A DNA stretch of 64,000 bases from positions 62,001 to 126,000 of the forward strand of contig CAIKYB010000027.1 in the NCBI GenBank assembly GCA_903831575.1, read 5' to 3'. The stretch is from an uncultured Bacteroidota bacterium. GTDB taxonomy: Bacteria > Bacteroidota > Bacteroidia > Chitinophagales > Chitinophagaceae. The notes beneath the pieces were generated by a model, which worked only from the letters and a program-made list of their open reading frames with translations, did not search any database and had not been told where the DNA came from. Of the stretch, positions 26,834 to 38,300 are shown one piece after another; position 1 is the first letter of the stretch; each line of letters opens with the position of its first letter. The position numbers were made by a program, and so were the translations under genes.

Positions 26834-27538
26834 TCATTTGACTTCAGAAATTGCAATATCTCTTTGATAGTGCAAGGAAATTTTATGTAGCCCATGCTTC
26901 CAGCTTCTAATAACTAAAAGGGTAAATGATATCATTAATATTGCAGCCAATGTTGGATTGTCCTTGCTGTTGCCCGCATAAATTAAGGTGAAATCGTATA
27001 AGCCATGCATAATTACGGGGACTAATAAACTTTTTAAAATAAATGTTCTTTTTTGGGGTCCTTTATGAAATTTCGCCAAAGAAAAATAATAGCCCATTAC
27101 TACTGCAAAGAAAAAATGACCAGGTACTGCCAGTACTGCTCTGAAAAAAGCAACACTTAAGCCCCCATGGTAGATGTACATCAGGTTCTCCACCAACGCA
27201 AATCCCATAGACACAAATACGGCATATATAATTCCATCAAAATGCTGATCAAATTCTTTTCTTTTCCATACCAACCAATAAAGAAGTATGAATTTGGAAA
27301 ACTCTTCAGGTAATCCTGCCTGCAAAAAAGCTTCGAAAAACGAACGAAGAAATGGACCAGAAAATCCAAGGCCAAAGGGTTGCAAAAGCTTATCTAAAAT
27401 CAAAGTAAGGATTATGGATAAAAATCCTCCAAAGAAACATTTCAATAATAAACCAATCGGCTCTTTAATACTGTCTTTATTATAAATCAAAAAAAGAAAG
27501 ATGATTACAGGTGTTATGGAGGAGATAATAAAACTCAT
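26834..27538 (-). CDS. PrsW-family intramembrane metalloprotease
   Basis: This 234-residue protein has about seven or eight hydrophobic segments. It carries the family motifs in order: PEEFSK with E78 and E79, MGFALVEN with E117, PGHFFFAVVMGYY with H141, and IMHGLYDF with H178. These are the probable metal-binding and catalytic residues. PrsW proteases cut anti-sigma factors and similar membrane proteins; the target here is unknown. It is convergent with the preceding accessory gene and divergent from the cytochrome gene, so it is a monocistronic unit. Confidence 0.85.
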   Translation of the reverse strand: MSFIISSITPVIIFLFLIYNKDSIKEPIGLLLKCFFGGFLSIILTLILDKLLQPFGLGFSGPFLRSFFEAFLQAGLPEEFSKFILLYWLVWKRKEFDQHFDGIIYAVFVSMGFALVENLMYIYHGGLSVAFFRAVLAVPGHFFFAVVMGYYFSLAKFHKGPQKRTFILKSLLVPVIMHGLYDFTLIYAGNSKDNPTLAAILMISFTLLVIRSWKHGLHKISLHYQRDIAISEVK

Positions 27539-27630
27539 TTGATTGTTTTTTTATCAGGTTATAAATAAAGTTTAAGAAAATCAAAGTTCATTAAGTTAAT
27601 GGTTATATTTATAAATATTTACTCAAAATC

Positions 27631-28677
27631 ATGAATCAACAAAACACTACAGATAAACTTCTTGCCATTATCAATAAACTGGTTATTATTATTGTTATCC
27701 TTGTTGCAGGAATAGTAGCAATGCTTTATCTATTTAGCAAAAGCAGTAAGGATGATATAATTGCTTCGAATCAAAAAGATACGAAGCAAATAGTTACTAC
27801 AGATACAAATCATTATTGGCAGCCCAAAGACCTGAATCTTATTACAGACAAAGCTTTGAAAGAAAAAGTGGAATATGGCAGAGAACTGCTTGCACATACA
27901 GCTACCTATTTGGGACCCAATGGAACTGTTTCAAAAAGCACCAATGGATTGAATTGTCAGAATTGTCATTTGAACGCAGGTACGGTGATTTTTGGCAATA
28001 ACTATGGATCAGTAAATTCGCTTTATCCCAAATTCAGGGCAAGAAGTGGAACAATAGAAAACTTATATAAAAGAGTAAATGATTGTATTCAAAGAAGTTT
28101 AAACGGAACTGCAATTGATTCTAACAGCAAAGAAATGCAATCAATTACAGCGTACATAAATTACATAGGATCCGACGTAGAGAAAGGTAAGAAAGCCGTG
28201 GGATCAGGGTTTAAAGATTTAGGGTATCTCGACAGAGCTGCCAATATTAAAAATGGGATGGCTGTTTACGAAGCTAAATGTCAGAGTTGTCACCAGCCCG
28301 ATGGTAAAGGAATGCTGAATGCAACAAAGAATGAATTTATTTATCCTGCTTTATGGGGAGATCATAGTTTTAATGACGGCGCAGGTTTGTATAGAATCAG
28401 CAATTTTGCCAAGTATGTAAAATATAATATGCCCCAGGGTACAACTTTCAAAAATCCTGTACTTTCTGATGAAGAAGCCTGGGACGTTGCCGCTTTTGTG
28501 AATTCACAGCCAAGGCCCCATAAAAATGTTCCGAATGACTGGCCCGATATTTCAAAAAAACCTGTGGATCATCCTTTTGGCCCTTACTCGGATATCTTTT
28601 CGGAACAGCAGCATAAATATGGTCCTTTTAAACCTATCGCAGATGCGCAGAAAAAAAAGGAGACAGCAAAAAAATAA
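27631..28677 (+). CDS. Dihaem c-type cytochrome, TsdA-like
   Basis: The 348 residues have an N-terminal membrane anchor (about 17-36) and two haem c sites, C109-QNC-H113 and C217-QSC-H221. Around them are NGLNCQNCHLNAGT, YPKFRARSGTIENL, ALWGDHSFNDGAG and DEEAWDVAAFVNSQPRPH, a pattern of the TsdA/SoxA-like cytochromes that oxidise thiosulfate or pass electrons. It therefore sits on the periplasmic side of the inner membrane. The SoxB-like gene starts two bases after its stop, so the two work together. The exact substrate is an inference from relatives. Confidence 0.85.
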   Translation: MNQQNTTDKLLAIINKLVIIIVILVAGIVAMLYLFSKSSKDDIIASNQKDTKQIVTTDTNHYWQPKDLNLITDKALKEKVEYGRELLAHTATYLGPNGTVSKSTNGLNCQNCHLNAGTVIFGNNYGSVNSLYPKFRARSGTIENLYKRVNDCIQRSLNGTAIDSNSKEMQSITAYINYIGSDVEKGKKAVGSGFKDLGYLDRAANIKNGMAVYEAKCQSCHQPDGKGMLNATKNEFIYPALWGDHSFNDGAGLYRISNFAKYVKYNMPQGTTFKNPVLSDEEAWDVAAFVNSQPRPHKNVPNDWPDISKKPVDHPFGPYSDIFSEQQHKYGPFKPIADAQKKKETAKK

Positions 28678-28679
28678 CC

Positions 28680-30371
28680 ATGACTAAAAATAGAAGAGAC
28701 TTTTTAAAGAAAATAGGGTTGATCAGCGGAGCAGGTCTTGTAGCAACTTCTCCTTTGCATGCTGCAATGTCAACATCAAAAAAAAATGAGGAGCTGGATG
28801 AGGAAGAGAAAAAAAAATCCTTCACGATAAAGATTCTGCAAACTACAGATGTGCATTGCCAGGTTCATCCTCATGATGAATTGTTTTGGGAAAACGAAAA
28901 AGCTGTTTTTAGAAAAGCAGGAGGCTATGCCTTTTTGAGCAGTTATTTTGAGAAAGAAAAACGCGATAATCCCCATACTTTTCTGATAGATACTGGCGAT
29001 ATGTTTCAGGGGAGTGAGTTGTCTGTGAAAACAACCGGACAAGCCATGGTTCCTATTTTGAACGAAATGGGATATGATTTATTCCTGCCTGGGAACTGGG
29101 AAGTGATTTATTATAAAAAAGCAATGCAAACTTTATTAGGTGCCCTACACGCTCCGAAAGTTTGTGCGAACATGTACCATGATCTCGGTGAGGGAAAAAG
29201 AGGGGAATTGATTTTTCAGCCGTATCATATCTGGACAGTCAAGGGAATTAAAATAGGATTTATCGGGTATACCGATCCGTTAGTACCCATAAGGCAATCA
29301 CCAAATTATTCAAAAGGGATCATTTATTCCAAACCTGAAGAAAATATTGCGCATTATATTGACACTTTAAAAAATCAGGAGCAGTGCTCCTTTATAATTG
29401 TTGTAGCACATCTTGGATTATCACAGCAGCTAAGCCTTGCCGATATGGAAGTATGCAAAGGCGTTGATTATATTCTGGGAGGAGATACACATGAAAGGGT
29501 TCGTATTCCTATTCAATGCAAGTATGCTAAAGTAGTTGAACCCGGTGCTTTTGGATCCTTTGTTGGCAAACTGGAACTGACTGTAAAAAACGGCGTTATT
29601 GTAAAAGATGAGTATCATTTAGATGAAATCAATACAGCTACATTAACCCCATCAACAAAAACTACTTCAATCATACAGCAAAATGAAATTGCCTTCTCCG
29701 AGGATATTTATAAAATTGCTGGATACAGTACCATTCCCTTGTACAGATATTTTGTGGTAGAAAACCCTATTGATACTTTGGTTTTAGATTCACTTAAATG
29801 GAAGCTCCCTGAAATAGATATTGTACTATCCAATGGTTTCAGATTCTGTCCTCCGAGAGTTACCCCTGATGCAACAGGAAATATTCCCATTACTAATGGT
29901 TATATCTATGATATGTTACCTGTAAACAGTACCGTTAGAACTGCAAATGTTACCGGTAAGCAATTGACGGATTGGCTGGAGAAAGAACTGAATAATGTAT
30001 TTGCAGCTACTGCAGCAGAGCGGCTTGGAGGATGGGTAGTGAAGTTTAAAGGGATGAGCATGGAATTTAATGCATTTGGTGAAAAAGGTAAAAGAGTAAA
30101 AAAAATACTTGTTGCTGGAGAAGCTATAATATTAGATAAAATATACAGTATTTGTGCTTGCGAACGTGATGGAGATCCTGTTGATATGTTATGTAGAATA
30201 AAAAATGTGACCAACGCGAAAAATACGGAACACTCTCTTCATTCGATAATGAAAGAGTACCTTTTGGCGAACAGTCCGGTATCGCCAGTTCCTCCACTAA
30301 GCGCTAAAATACTGGATGCGCCGCAATCATTGTTATCGCAGGTAACAGGGGTTGATTATACTTTCAGATAA
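28680..30371 (+). CDS. Tat-exported SoxB-like metallophosphatase/5'-nucleotidase
   Basis: This 563-residue protein starts with a twin-arginine signal (NRRDFLKKIGLISGAG, cleaved near PLHAA). The dimetal phosphoesterase domain has D57 and H59 in TTDVH, then DTGDMFQGS, PGNWE in place of the usual GNHE, VVAHLG and GGDTHE in place of GHTHE. The altered NWE motif resembles SoxB rather than plain 5'-nucleotidases. A C-terminal nucleotidase-like domain covers about residues 350-540. SoxB removes sulfate from thiosulfonate groups. No soxXYZ is visible here. It is translationally linked to the TsdA-like cytochrome. Confidence 0.82.
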   Translation: MTKNRRDFLKKIGLISGAGLVATSPLHAAMSTSKKNEELDEEEKKKSFTIKILQTTDVHCQVHPHDELFWENEKAVFRKAGGYAFLSSYFEKEKRDNPHTFLIDTGDMFQGSELSVKTTGQAMVPILNEMGYDLFLPGNWEVIYYKKAMQTLLGALHAPKVCANMYHDLGEGKRGELIFQPYHIWTVKGIKIGFIGYTDPLVPIRQSPNYSKGIIYSKPEENIAHYIDTLKNQEQCSFIIVVAHLGLSQQLSLADMEVCKGVDYILGGDTHERVRIPIQCKYAKVVEPGAFGSFVGKLELTVKNGVIVKDEYHLDEINTATLTPSTKTTSIIQQNEIAFSEDIYKIAGYSTIPLYRYFVVENPIDTLVLDSLKWKLPEIDIVLSNGFRFCPPRVTPDATGNIPITNGYIYDMLPVNSTVRTANVTGKQLTDWLEKELNNVFAATAAERLGGWVVKFKGMSMEFNAFGEKGKRVKKILVAGEAIILDKIYSICACERDGDPVDMLCRIKNVTNAKNTEHSLHSIMKEYLLANSPVSPVPPLSAKILDAPQSLLSQVTGVDYTFR

Positions 30372-30482
30372 AAAACAGGTTCATCCAGATTTTTTTCTTT
30401 AAGAATAAATAATTTAGTAATTCTAATCTAAACCCTGTTTATAACTTGTTATATTTGTTGTTAATTTAAATAAAATTTCAGT

Positions 30483-31994
30483 ATGAGTTTTATAAATAGA
30501 AAAAAAGTATGGATTATAATTTTGTTATTATTATACGGAAACGCCTATTCGCAAGTGAAAGATATAGCATACTACACTGCAAAATCTCCTTTTGCGATGC
30601 CTATGGTTAAAGTGCCTATTTTTAAAAATAAGGTTTATTCAGTGTTGGATTATGGTGCTTTTCCTGGGGGTAAAACTTTAAATACTGAAGCGTTTGCTAA
30701 AGCAATAAAAACCTGTGCTGATGGGGGTGGCGGCATTGTTGATATCCCTAAAGGAATATGGTTAACCGGTCCAATTGAATTCATGAGTAATGTCAATATT
30801 CATACGAATAAGGGTACACTTGTTCAATTTACGGGTGATCGAAGTCAATATCCAATTTTCAAAGCAAAAGGGAGTAATTCTTTTGCGGTGAAGTCGCCAA
30901 TCTTTGGAGACAATGTAGAGAATATTGCATTAACAGGGGAAGGCGTTTTTGATGGAGCTGGTGAAAGTTGGCGGCCTGTAAAAAAAAGTAAAGTAAGTGC
31001 TGCTCAATGGGCAAAGTGTATTGAAAAAGGAATCGTGAGTGCTGATGGAAAAGTATGGTGGCCAAGCGCAGATGCTATGAATGGAGAATCCTATTTGAAT
31101 GATTTAAAAAATAACCCCAATGCAACGACAGATGATTATTTAAAAGCGAGAGATTTCTTGAGGCCATATATGTTTATGCTAAACAAATGCCGCAACATTC
31201 TGATTGATAGTATTGGGTTGAAAAATTCTCCCAAATTTGTATTTTATCCAACAAGATGTACAGATTTATCTATGACTAATGCAATCGTGTATAATGAAGA
31301 TTGGGCACAAAACGGAGATGGTATTGATATCAGCGCCTGTAAAAATGTTGTCATCTTTAATACGATGGTTAACGCCGGAGATGATGGCATTTGCATGAAA
31401 AGCAGTGCCAGTAATAGTGATACGGCAGAGGCGCAATTGCAAAATGTACTTATTGCAGGTTGCACTGTTTTAAAAGGTCATGGCGGATTCGTAATTGGAA
31501 GTAACACCGACGGTGGAATGAAAAATATTTTTGTAACAGACTGTATTTTTAATGGAACAGATATTGGTGTTCGTATTAAAAGCAATATTGGCAGGGGAGG
31601 AAACGTGAGGGATATTTATATTGACAATATCAGGATGGATAATATTATTCATGAAGCAATTTTATTCAGTACTTCTTATGATGATAAAACAGTGGGCAAG
31701 TCAAGCAGCACTTCTACTGATCAAAAAAATATAAAAGTGCCTCATTTTAATAATTTTCATTTCAGTAATATAGTTTGTGGATCAGCAGATAAAGCTATTT
31801 CGATTGCTGGCTTAGAAGAGCAACCTTCTCATGATTTGTATTTTGAGAATATGGAATTGACTGCGAAAAAAGGGTTTGATGCCACCGATGCCAATAATGT
31901 TTTCATGAAGAATGTAAAGATTATTTCTCAAGACCCTGTTTTTACGTTGACGCGTTCCTCAAATATATTTGCAGATGGGATTCCATTAAAATAA
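30483..31994 (+). CDS. Glycoside hydrolase family 28 (polygalacturonase-like)
   Basis: The 503 residues have a signal peptide (about 1-23) and a right-handed beta-helix domain. The N-terminal GH28 stretch is VLDYGAFPGG, then IPKGIWLTGPIEF. Catalytic signatures appear as NGDGIDI (about residue 276), GDDGI (about 298), GHGGFVIGS (about 332) and RIKS (about 363). The family cuts galacturonan or rhamnogalacturonan backbones. It is closely similar to the partial GH28 gene at 63347. A TATATTTG box lies at 30450-30457 with no clear -33 element. The 111-base upstream gap carries no copy of the 17-bp motif. Confidence 0.92.
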   Translation: MSFINRKKVWIIILLLLYGNAYSQVKDIAYYTAKSPFAMPMVKVPIFKNKVYSVLDYGAFPGGKTLNTEAFAKAIKTCADGGGGIVDIPKGIWLTGPIEFMSNVNIHTNKGTLVQFTGDRSQYPIFKAKGSNSFAVKSPIFGDNVENIALTGEGVFDGAGESWRPVKKSKVSAAQWAKCIEKGIVSADGKVWWPSADAMNGESYLNDLKNNPNATTDDYLKARDFLRPYMFMLNKCRNILIDSIGLKNSPKFVFYPTRCTDLSMTNAIVYNEDWAQNGDGIDISACKNVVIFNTMVNAGDDGICMKSSASNSDTAEAQLQNVLIAGCTVLKGHGGFVIGSNTDGGMKNIFVTDCIFNGTDIGVRIKSNIGRGGNVRDIYIDNIRMDNIIHEAILFSTSYDDKTVGKSSSTSTDQKNIKVPHFNNFHFSNIVCGSADKAISIAGLEEQPSHDLYFENMELTAKKGFDATDANNVFMKNVKIISQDPVFTLTRSSNIFADGIPLK

Positions 31995-32302
31995 CTATTC
32001 ATTTCAAGTTGAAATATTTAGGAAGGAGACCAATCAAAGAGTGGAGCTAGTAAAAGAGGTTGCTTTATTTTTTTGATTGATTTTCGATGAAGATTACGTT
32101 TGGTAACGATTGCGTAAAAATATTCAAGTTGATTATTAGATACCTCCTTAAAGTTGAGTAATATTACCTCAAAATAAATACTCAATTGCTTTGCAGAACT
32201 TGGCTTTTTCAAAACATTTCATATTTATCCACATAATAGGTTGGAAAAAATCGGATTGTTTTTATGTATTAATTAAATCTGCGAAAGGAAATTGCTTGAA
32301 AA
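31995..32302. other. 308-base intergenic region before the type A surface protein
   Basis: No open frame of note is present. A short palindrome ATTTCA-AGT-TGAAAT begins just after the GH28 stop but lacks a T tract, so it is not a convincing terminator. The region contains motif copy A (32102-32119). The last 100 bases are AT-rich and probably hold the promoter of the 2099-residue protein, though I cannot place it with confidence. Confidence 0.6.
32102..32119 (+). promoter_or_regulatory. Candidate operator, copy A of the CGWTTGCRTAAA motif
   Basis: GGTAACGATTGCGTAAAA lies 184 bases before the start of the 2099-residue surface protein. It contains the half-palindrome ACG-N4-CGT and is flanked upstream by TTACG, giving TTACG-N14-CGTAA. 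It matches copies B and C. A LacI-type regulator would be a reasonable guess but is not shown. Confidence 0.45.
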
Positions 32303-35300
32303 ATGAAAAAAAAGTCCATTCTTTTTAAATCTGATTCTCCTGAAAATAATATTATTCATTCTATATTTATGCAATTCAACTGCATCTCTTTAGGAAAAAA
32401 AAAGTTTGCTAAGCGTCTTGGTGCTTTTCTTGTCTCACTTGTTTTTTTTACTACAGGTTCAACGAAAGTGAATGCACAGTTGTTTGAGCAAACATTCAGT
32501 TCTGGGCCGCTTACACCTTCTATAATCAGCAATACAGCTGCTACTAACCCTTCAACTTATGTAAATAGTGCTGCCCCGAATAATGGACAGTTTACATTTC
32601 TTAGTTCCAATAGTCTTTCAACTAGTATTTCTATCAATAGTGCAGCAAAGTTAGAAATTGTCAAAACAACCAAAAATGGATATTTCATGAGAAATTTTCC
32701 TTTCCCTGGCTTACCTACATCCTTATTTTTTCGTTTTGATTTTAATGTTGAAGTCGGAATAGCTGTTACTGGTAGTACAACATTCAATGTTTTTATTGGT
32801 GATGATATATCAAATAGTGGGAGTTCTCCTTCGGCTTATCATACAAACTTTAGAATTGTAGCGAATCCTTCAAATCCTTTAGAGTGGAAGGTTGATGGTA
32901 CGGTAAACACATGGGTAACTGGTTCGCATACCATAATAGTTGCTGTGAATAATAGCGGAGCATCTTTAAATTACCTTGCCCCAAATGGATCATGTGAGTC
33001 AGTTCTTGATGATACTTATGACATATGGGTTGACACAGTTCTATATTCTGATAATAAAGTTTCATTAGGAGCTTCAAATACACAAGGGTTAAGCAAATTT
33101 GCAATCACTTCAAACTCTGGAAGTAGCACTACATCAACAATTGATAATATTTTAATTGACCCTATTCCGCCAACTCCAACAGTGTTACCTGAAACTCCAA
33201 TAACAGGAGGCGGTGTGGGTTTTAATGCCAACTGGACGCCGGTATCTAGTGTTACAGGTTACTATATAGATATTGCAGATGATAATGCGTATACCACTAA
33301 TTTAAATACGATTTATGTTTCAGGAGCTGCAACCAGTTCTTATACATTTTCCTCTTTGACTTTGGGTAACACTTATTATTACAGAGTAAGAGCTGCATCG
33401 CAATACACTATTGGTACTTACCAAAGTTGTAATTCAGCTACTGAATCAGGTTTTGCAAGCTCGGCATTGTCTTTCAGTACACAGCCTCAAAATATTTCAC
33501 AATGTTTGGGAGTGTCAAATATTCTTAGCGTAAGTTCAACTCAAGCGATATCATTTCAATGGTATTCCAACACAATTAATTCAAATGCCGGGGGTACTTT
33601 AATTGGAGGAGCTACTGGTACAACTTATACGCCGTCATCGGCAGTTGCGGGAACGAAATATTATTATTGTTTGATTGGTAATGCTACTGTACAAATTGCT
33701 TCCAATGTTGTAACAGTTAGAGTTGATCAATCGCCAACATTAACTGGCGTTTCCCAGTCAAGTGCAGTATGCGGCGGACAAAATGCTACAATTCTTTTAA
33801 CAGGATTAGTTTCAGGATCTGTAAACAAAGTGTATTATCATGTTGGGTCAGGCGGAGCTTTGCTTGCTGACAGTGTTTTGGAAACAGGTGGGGGAAATGG
33901 TAGTTTCTTGTTTATGACCACCAATGCAAATAATGGTCAGAACTTAGTAATTGACAGCATTAGATCATCATGTACTTCATTCTTTAATAATAGTGTAACC
34001 CTAACCGTTAATACCAGTCCTTCCAACTCAGCTGGAGGAAGTACAGTTACTGGTTGTACTGTAGGAAATTTAACCTTAAGTGTGAGTGATCCCGGAGCAG
34101 GTTTTACCACAAACTGGTATGCTGCTGCAACAGGAGGAAGTGTTTTGTCGGGTGTTTCAGGAACGAATAGTTACACAACCCCAAGTTTTAGCAACGATAC
34201 TTCAGTAACGTATTATGCACAAACTTTCTCTGCAACTACAGGATGTTCATCTCCAACAAGAGTGGCTGTAAACGGAAGTGTTACGATACCAGTTTTTACA
34301 TTAACGAATTCAACTTTGTACAGTCCAGTACCCGTATCGCCTTACACTGTAAGTCTGCCTTACAGCTTTGCAACATCCGGATTAAATCAGTACAGCATAG
34401 CTTGGACGAGTGCAAATGCAACAACAGCTTTATTCCCACCAGTTAACAATGGAACCCTACCAGCAAGCCCTGTTTCAATAACATTAAATGCTAATGCTGT
34501 TGCAGGTCAAACTTATACAGGTACAATTACTGTCAGAAATTCATCTACTGGATGTTCTACGGCAGCGATACCTTTTACAATCGTAGTATTAAATATTCAA
34601 GTTGGAGATTATGGAAGTGTCGCTACAGGAAACTGGACAGCCACTACAACCTGGAAAATGTATCGTTCTACAACTGGAAGATTTGATTCAACAGTAACTG
34701 CCGCACCAACTGCTGCAACAAATATTTGGATCATAGATGGATATACAGTTACAGCAAATTTGGGAGGTTCTTGTAAAACCATACATGTATTAAATGGCTC
34801 ATTAATTTCAGGTACTAATGTTGCAACTAATCAGAATTTGTCAGTTGCAGGAACTATTCTGGAAGTAGCTGCAGGGGGATATATAGGTACAACTGGAGTG
34901 GATGACAATGCAGATGGTATATCATTTAGTTTTAATAGTGCAAATACTACCACTACAATTTCAGGAATTGGGGGTAGAATAGACGTATCAAAATTTATCA
35001 TTGGTGGTATTAATGCAAATGTTGTTATTGATCATGATATTACAGTGCATTTTCATGGTGCTTCAAATAATGGTTATGGCGCGGCCTTATATGCTAATGC
35101 GACAGGCGTTAATGTAACTATTAATGCAGGCAGAACCCTAACCATGGCTAAATGGGCAAGTATTTGCAACTCATCGGCTCCTTTAACGAACTCAGGATCA
35201 ACTTCACTAAAATTAAACGTAAATGGAGTGTTGAGTTTTCTTCCTGGTGCACCCATAGGTCATTCTGGAGCGCAACAAACCTTTCCTTCGAACAGCGGTT

Positions 35301-38300
35301 TCTTATGTTTGAATACGACTAGTACAAAAGCGGATACTTTAAATATTGGTGCAACAGGAATGGTAAATGTTACAGAATTTTATCCAAATGGAATTGTCGC
35401 TAATGGATCTATAGGAACTGGTAATTTGTCATTACTAACCGTAGCTACAAATGGTGTTTTCAATATTGATTCTGTTGCTGATTTTAGAAATCCATTACAA
35501 ACAATAACTGGAGGTGGTTCTTTTTATTTAAGAGGGACTGCATTAATTCGAATTGGCTCTCTTTTAGGGATCCCTTCTACAGCAACTGGTCACATTCAAA
35601 CAACAACTCGAAATTTTAGTACTACTGGCAGGTATAGTTATGATGGTATCGCAGCCCAATTTACTGGTGATGGATTGCCTTCATTTATCGGGTCTTTAAT
35701 TATCAATAATACAAGCAATACCAGTTTGACTAATGATGTTACAGCAATTGACTCTATAAGACTTACTGCAGGCAAATTAATATTAGGGTCTAAAAATGCA
35801 ATTACAGCTATAGTGAAAAATGGCAGTTCGGCAACATTTGTTGTTACTGATGGATTGGGAGCATTGAAAATAAAAAACGTATCAAATACCGATGTATTTT
35901 ATCCTGTAGGCATAAGTACATCAGCATATAATCCTGTTACAATAAACAATATAGGTACAGTCGATAATTTTGCTGTAAAAGTTGCTACAGGAGCTCCTGC
36001 TGGTATATCTTCTTCTCCAAGATTAGATTCTGCCATAAATCGGAATTGGAGTATTGTTGAAGATGTTCAAGGTGGAAGTAATGCAACGGTAACACTTCAA
36101 TGGGTTCCAGCTGATGCTAATGCTGGTTTTTTGAGTAATTATTGTGCAGTACTTCATTCTAATGGAACGATAATTGACAATGCAGGATCAGTTGGTCCTG
36201 CAACTGGTGTAAATCCTTACGCAAAATATGGTAGCGGTTTTACAAGTTTTGTATCAACAGATAAATTTGGAGTAAGTACGTCTCCGAAAAAATTCAGAAG
36301 TAGGCAATCAGGTTTGTGGAATGAAATAGAGTCATGGGAATTATATAATGCAAGCGGAAGTTATTCGCCATCAGAAGCTGATTATCCTTCAGTAAATCCT
36401 TATGATGTAATTATACAAAATACTCATACTATTGCTACCTTAAGTGGAACATTTCCAATTGTCGGGAATATTCAAATTGATGGTTTGTTGTCCTTATTAT
36501 CTGACGATATCAGTGTGTATGGCAACTGGAACAGATCAGCAACAGGAGGCTTTGACCACAACAATAAAATAGTGAAATTTGTAGGGGCAACTAATAGTAC
36601 TATTGCTGCGAATGGCGCTGTGGAATATTTCCCTTATTTAACTTTGTCTAAATCATCATCTGCGAATACCCTTTCCATCTTGGATAATGTAAATATTGGA
36701 AAACAGTTAACTGTAACATCGGGTGCACTGGCATTGGGTTCTAAAGATATCACGCTGCAATCAAATGCATTAAATGGAACCGCAAGTTTTGGTGCAGTAG
36801 GTGCATCAGGCTTACTAACTTATGGGACGGGAAGATTTATTGTAGAAAGATATATATCAACAGGAACGGGTAGTGGCCAGCATATAAAATCATGGCAATT
36901 TTTAGCAACACCGACAAACGGCGATAATCAAACAATTAAAGCTGCATGGCAGGAAGGTGCTATTTTACAATCAGATAATCCTAATCCTGGTTATGGTACT
37001 CAGATTTCTGGAACAGGTTCAGGCTTTGACGCTTCTTCTTTCTTACCATCTTTAAAAACCTATGATGCGACAAATAATTTATGGGTTGGAGCTGGCAGTA
37101 CTTATAATGAATTGTACAACAAAAAAGGGTATATGGTTTTTGTACGGGGGGATCGGGGTGTAAGTTTTGGTCAAGCAGCAACTCCAACTAAACTTCGTAC
37201 AAGAGGTAAGCTTTTTGAGCCTGGTAATGTTGCTCCTGTAGATACAGTTCCAGCTAATTCATTTCAGTCTGTTGGTAATGCATATGCATCTCCAGTCGAT
37301 TTTTCATTATTGACAAAATCAAACATTGATAATGTGTTTTATGTTTGGGATCCATTATTATCAGGGACTAGTGGGTTTGGGGGTTACCAAACTTTAAGCA
37401 GTACTAACGGTTACCTACCAATGCCTGGAGGGACAGTTAGCTATCCTTTAGGTAAAGCAACTAAAATTATACAATCGGGTCAAGCTTTCTTTGTTCATAA
37501 TGCTACTTTGTTAAACGGAACACTTTCGTTTTCTGAAGCAGCAAAGCTGGTAGCGGATAGCAGCAGATTAGTAAACAGGGTGCCTGTGAATCTAAATGAT
37601 ATTGTAAAGCTGACCACTTATTTATTAGATGTAAATAGCGGCTCCATGAATTTGCTTGATGGGAATAGTGTTGTATTTGATAATGCTTACATCAATAATG
37701 TAGATGAGAACGACGCGATTAAGATTTTTAATCCTGGAGAGAATATTGGGTTGTCAAAAAATAGCCAAACACTTGCAGTAGAAGCAAGAAATGAGTTAGC
37801 CTCATCAGACACTATTTTTTATTATTTATCAGGATTAAAGCAAATGAATTATCAATTAAAGTTTGTTCCGCAGTTACTTGCTTCATCATTGTTATCAGCG
37901 GAGCTAATTGATAATTATTTAAATACACGAACTGCTGTAAGTTTAAGCGATACAACAAACTTTGATTTTTCGGTAACTTCTGATTTATTGTCTAAAGATT
38001 CAGGCAGGTTTATGCTGGTATTTCAACGCGCCACTACTGCCTTACCTGTTACGTTTGTATCTATCACGGCTAATCGCAATCAAGAGCATAACATCAGTGT
38101 AAATTGGAGTGTTGAAAATGAAATAAACATCAGCCATTACGAAGTAGAGCGCAGTAATGATTCCCGGACTTTTGATAAAATTGCTACCCAAGCCGTGGCT
38201 ATAAATAATGGAGGGTCTGCAACTTATTCTTATTTGGATAACAATTCATTTTTATCCGATAATTTTTATCGCGTAAAAGCTATCAGTCAAAATGGGCAAA

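Noticed and set aside
31995-32030. A terminator after the first GH28 gene
   Set aside because: The ATTTCA-AGT-TGAAAT palindrome is AT-only in strength and lacks a T tract.
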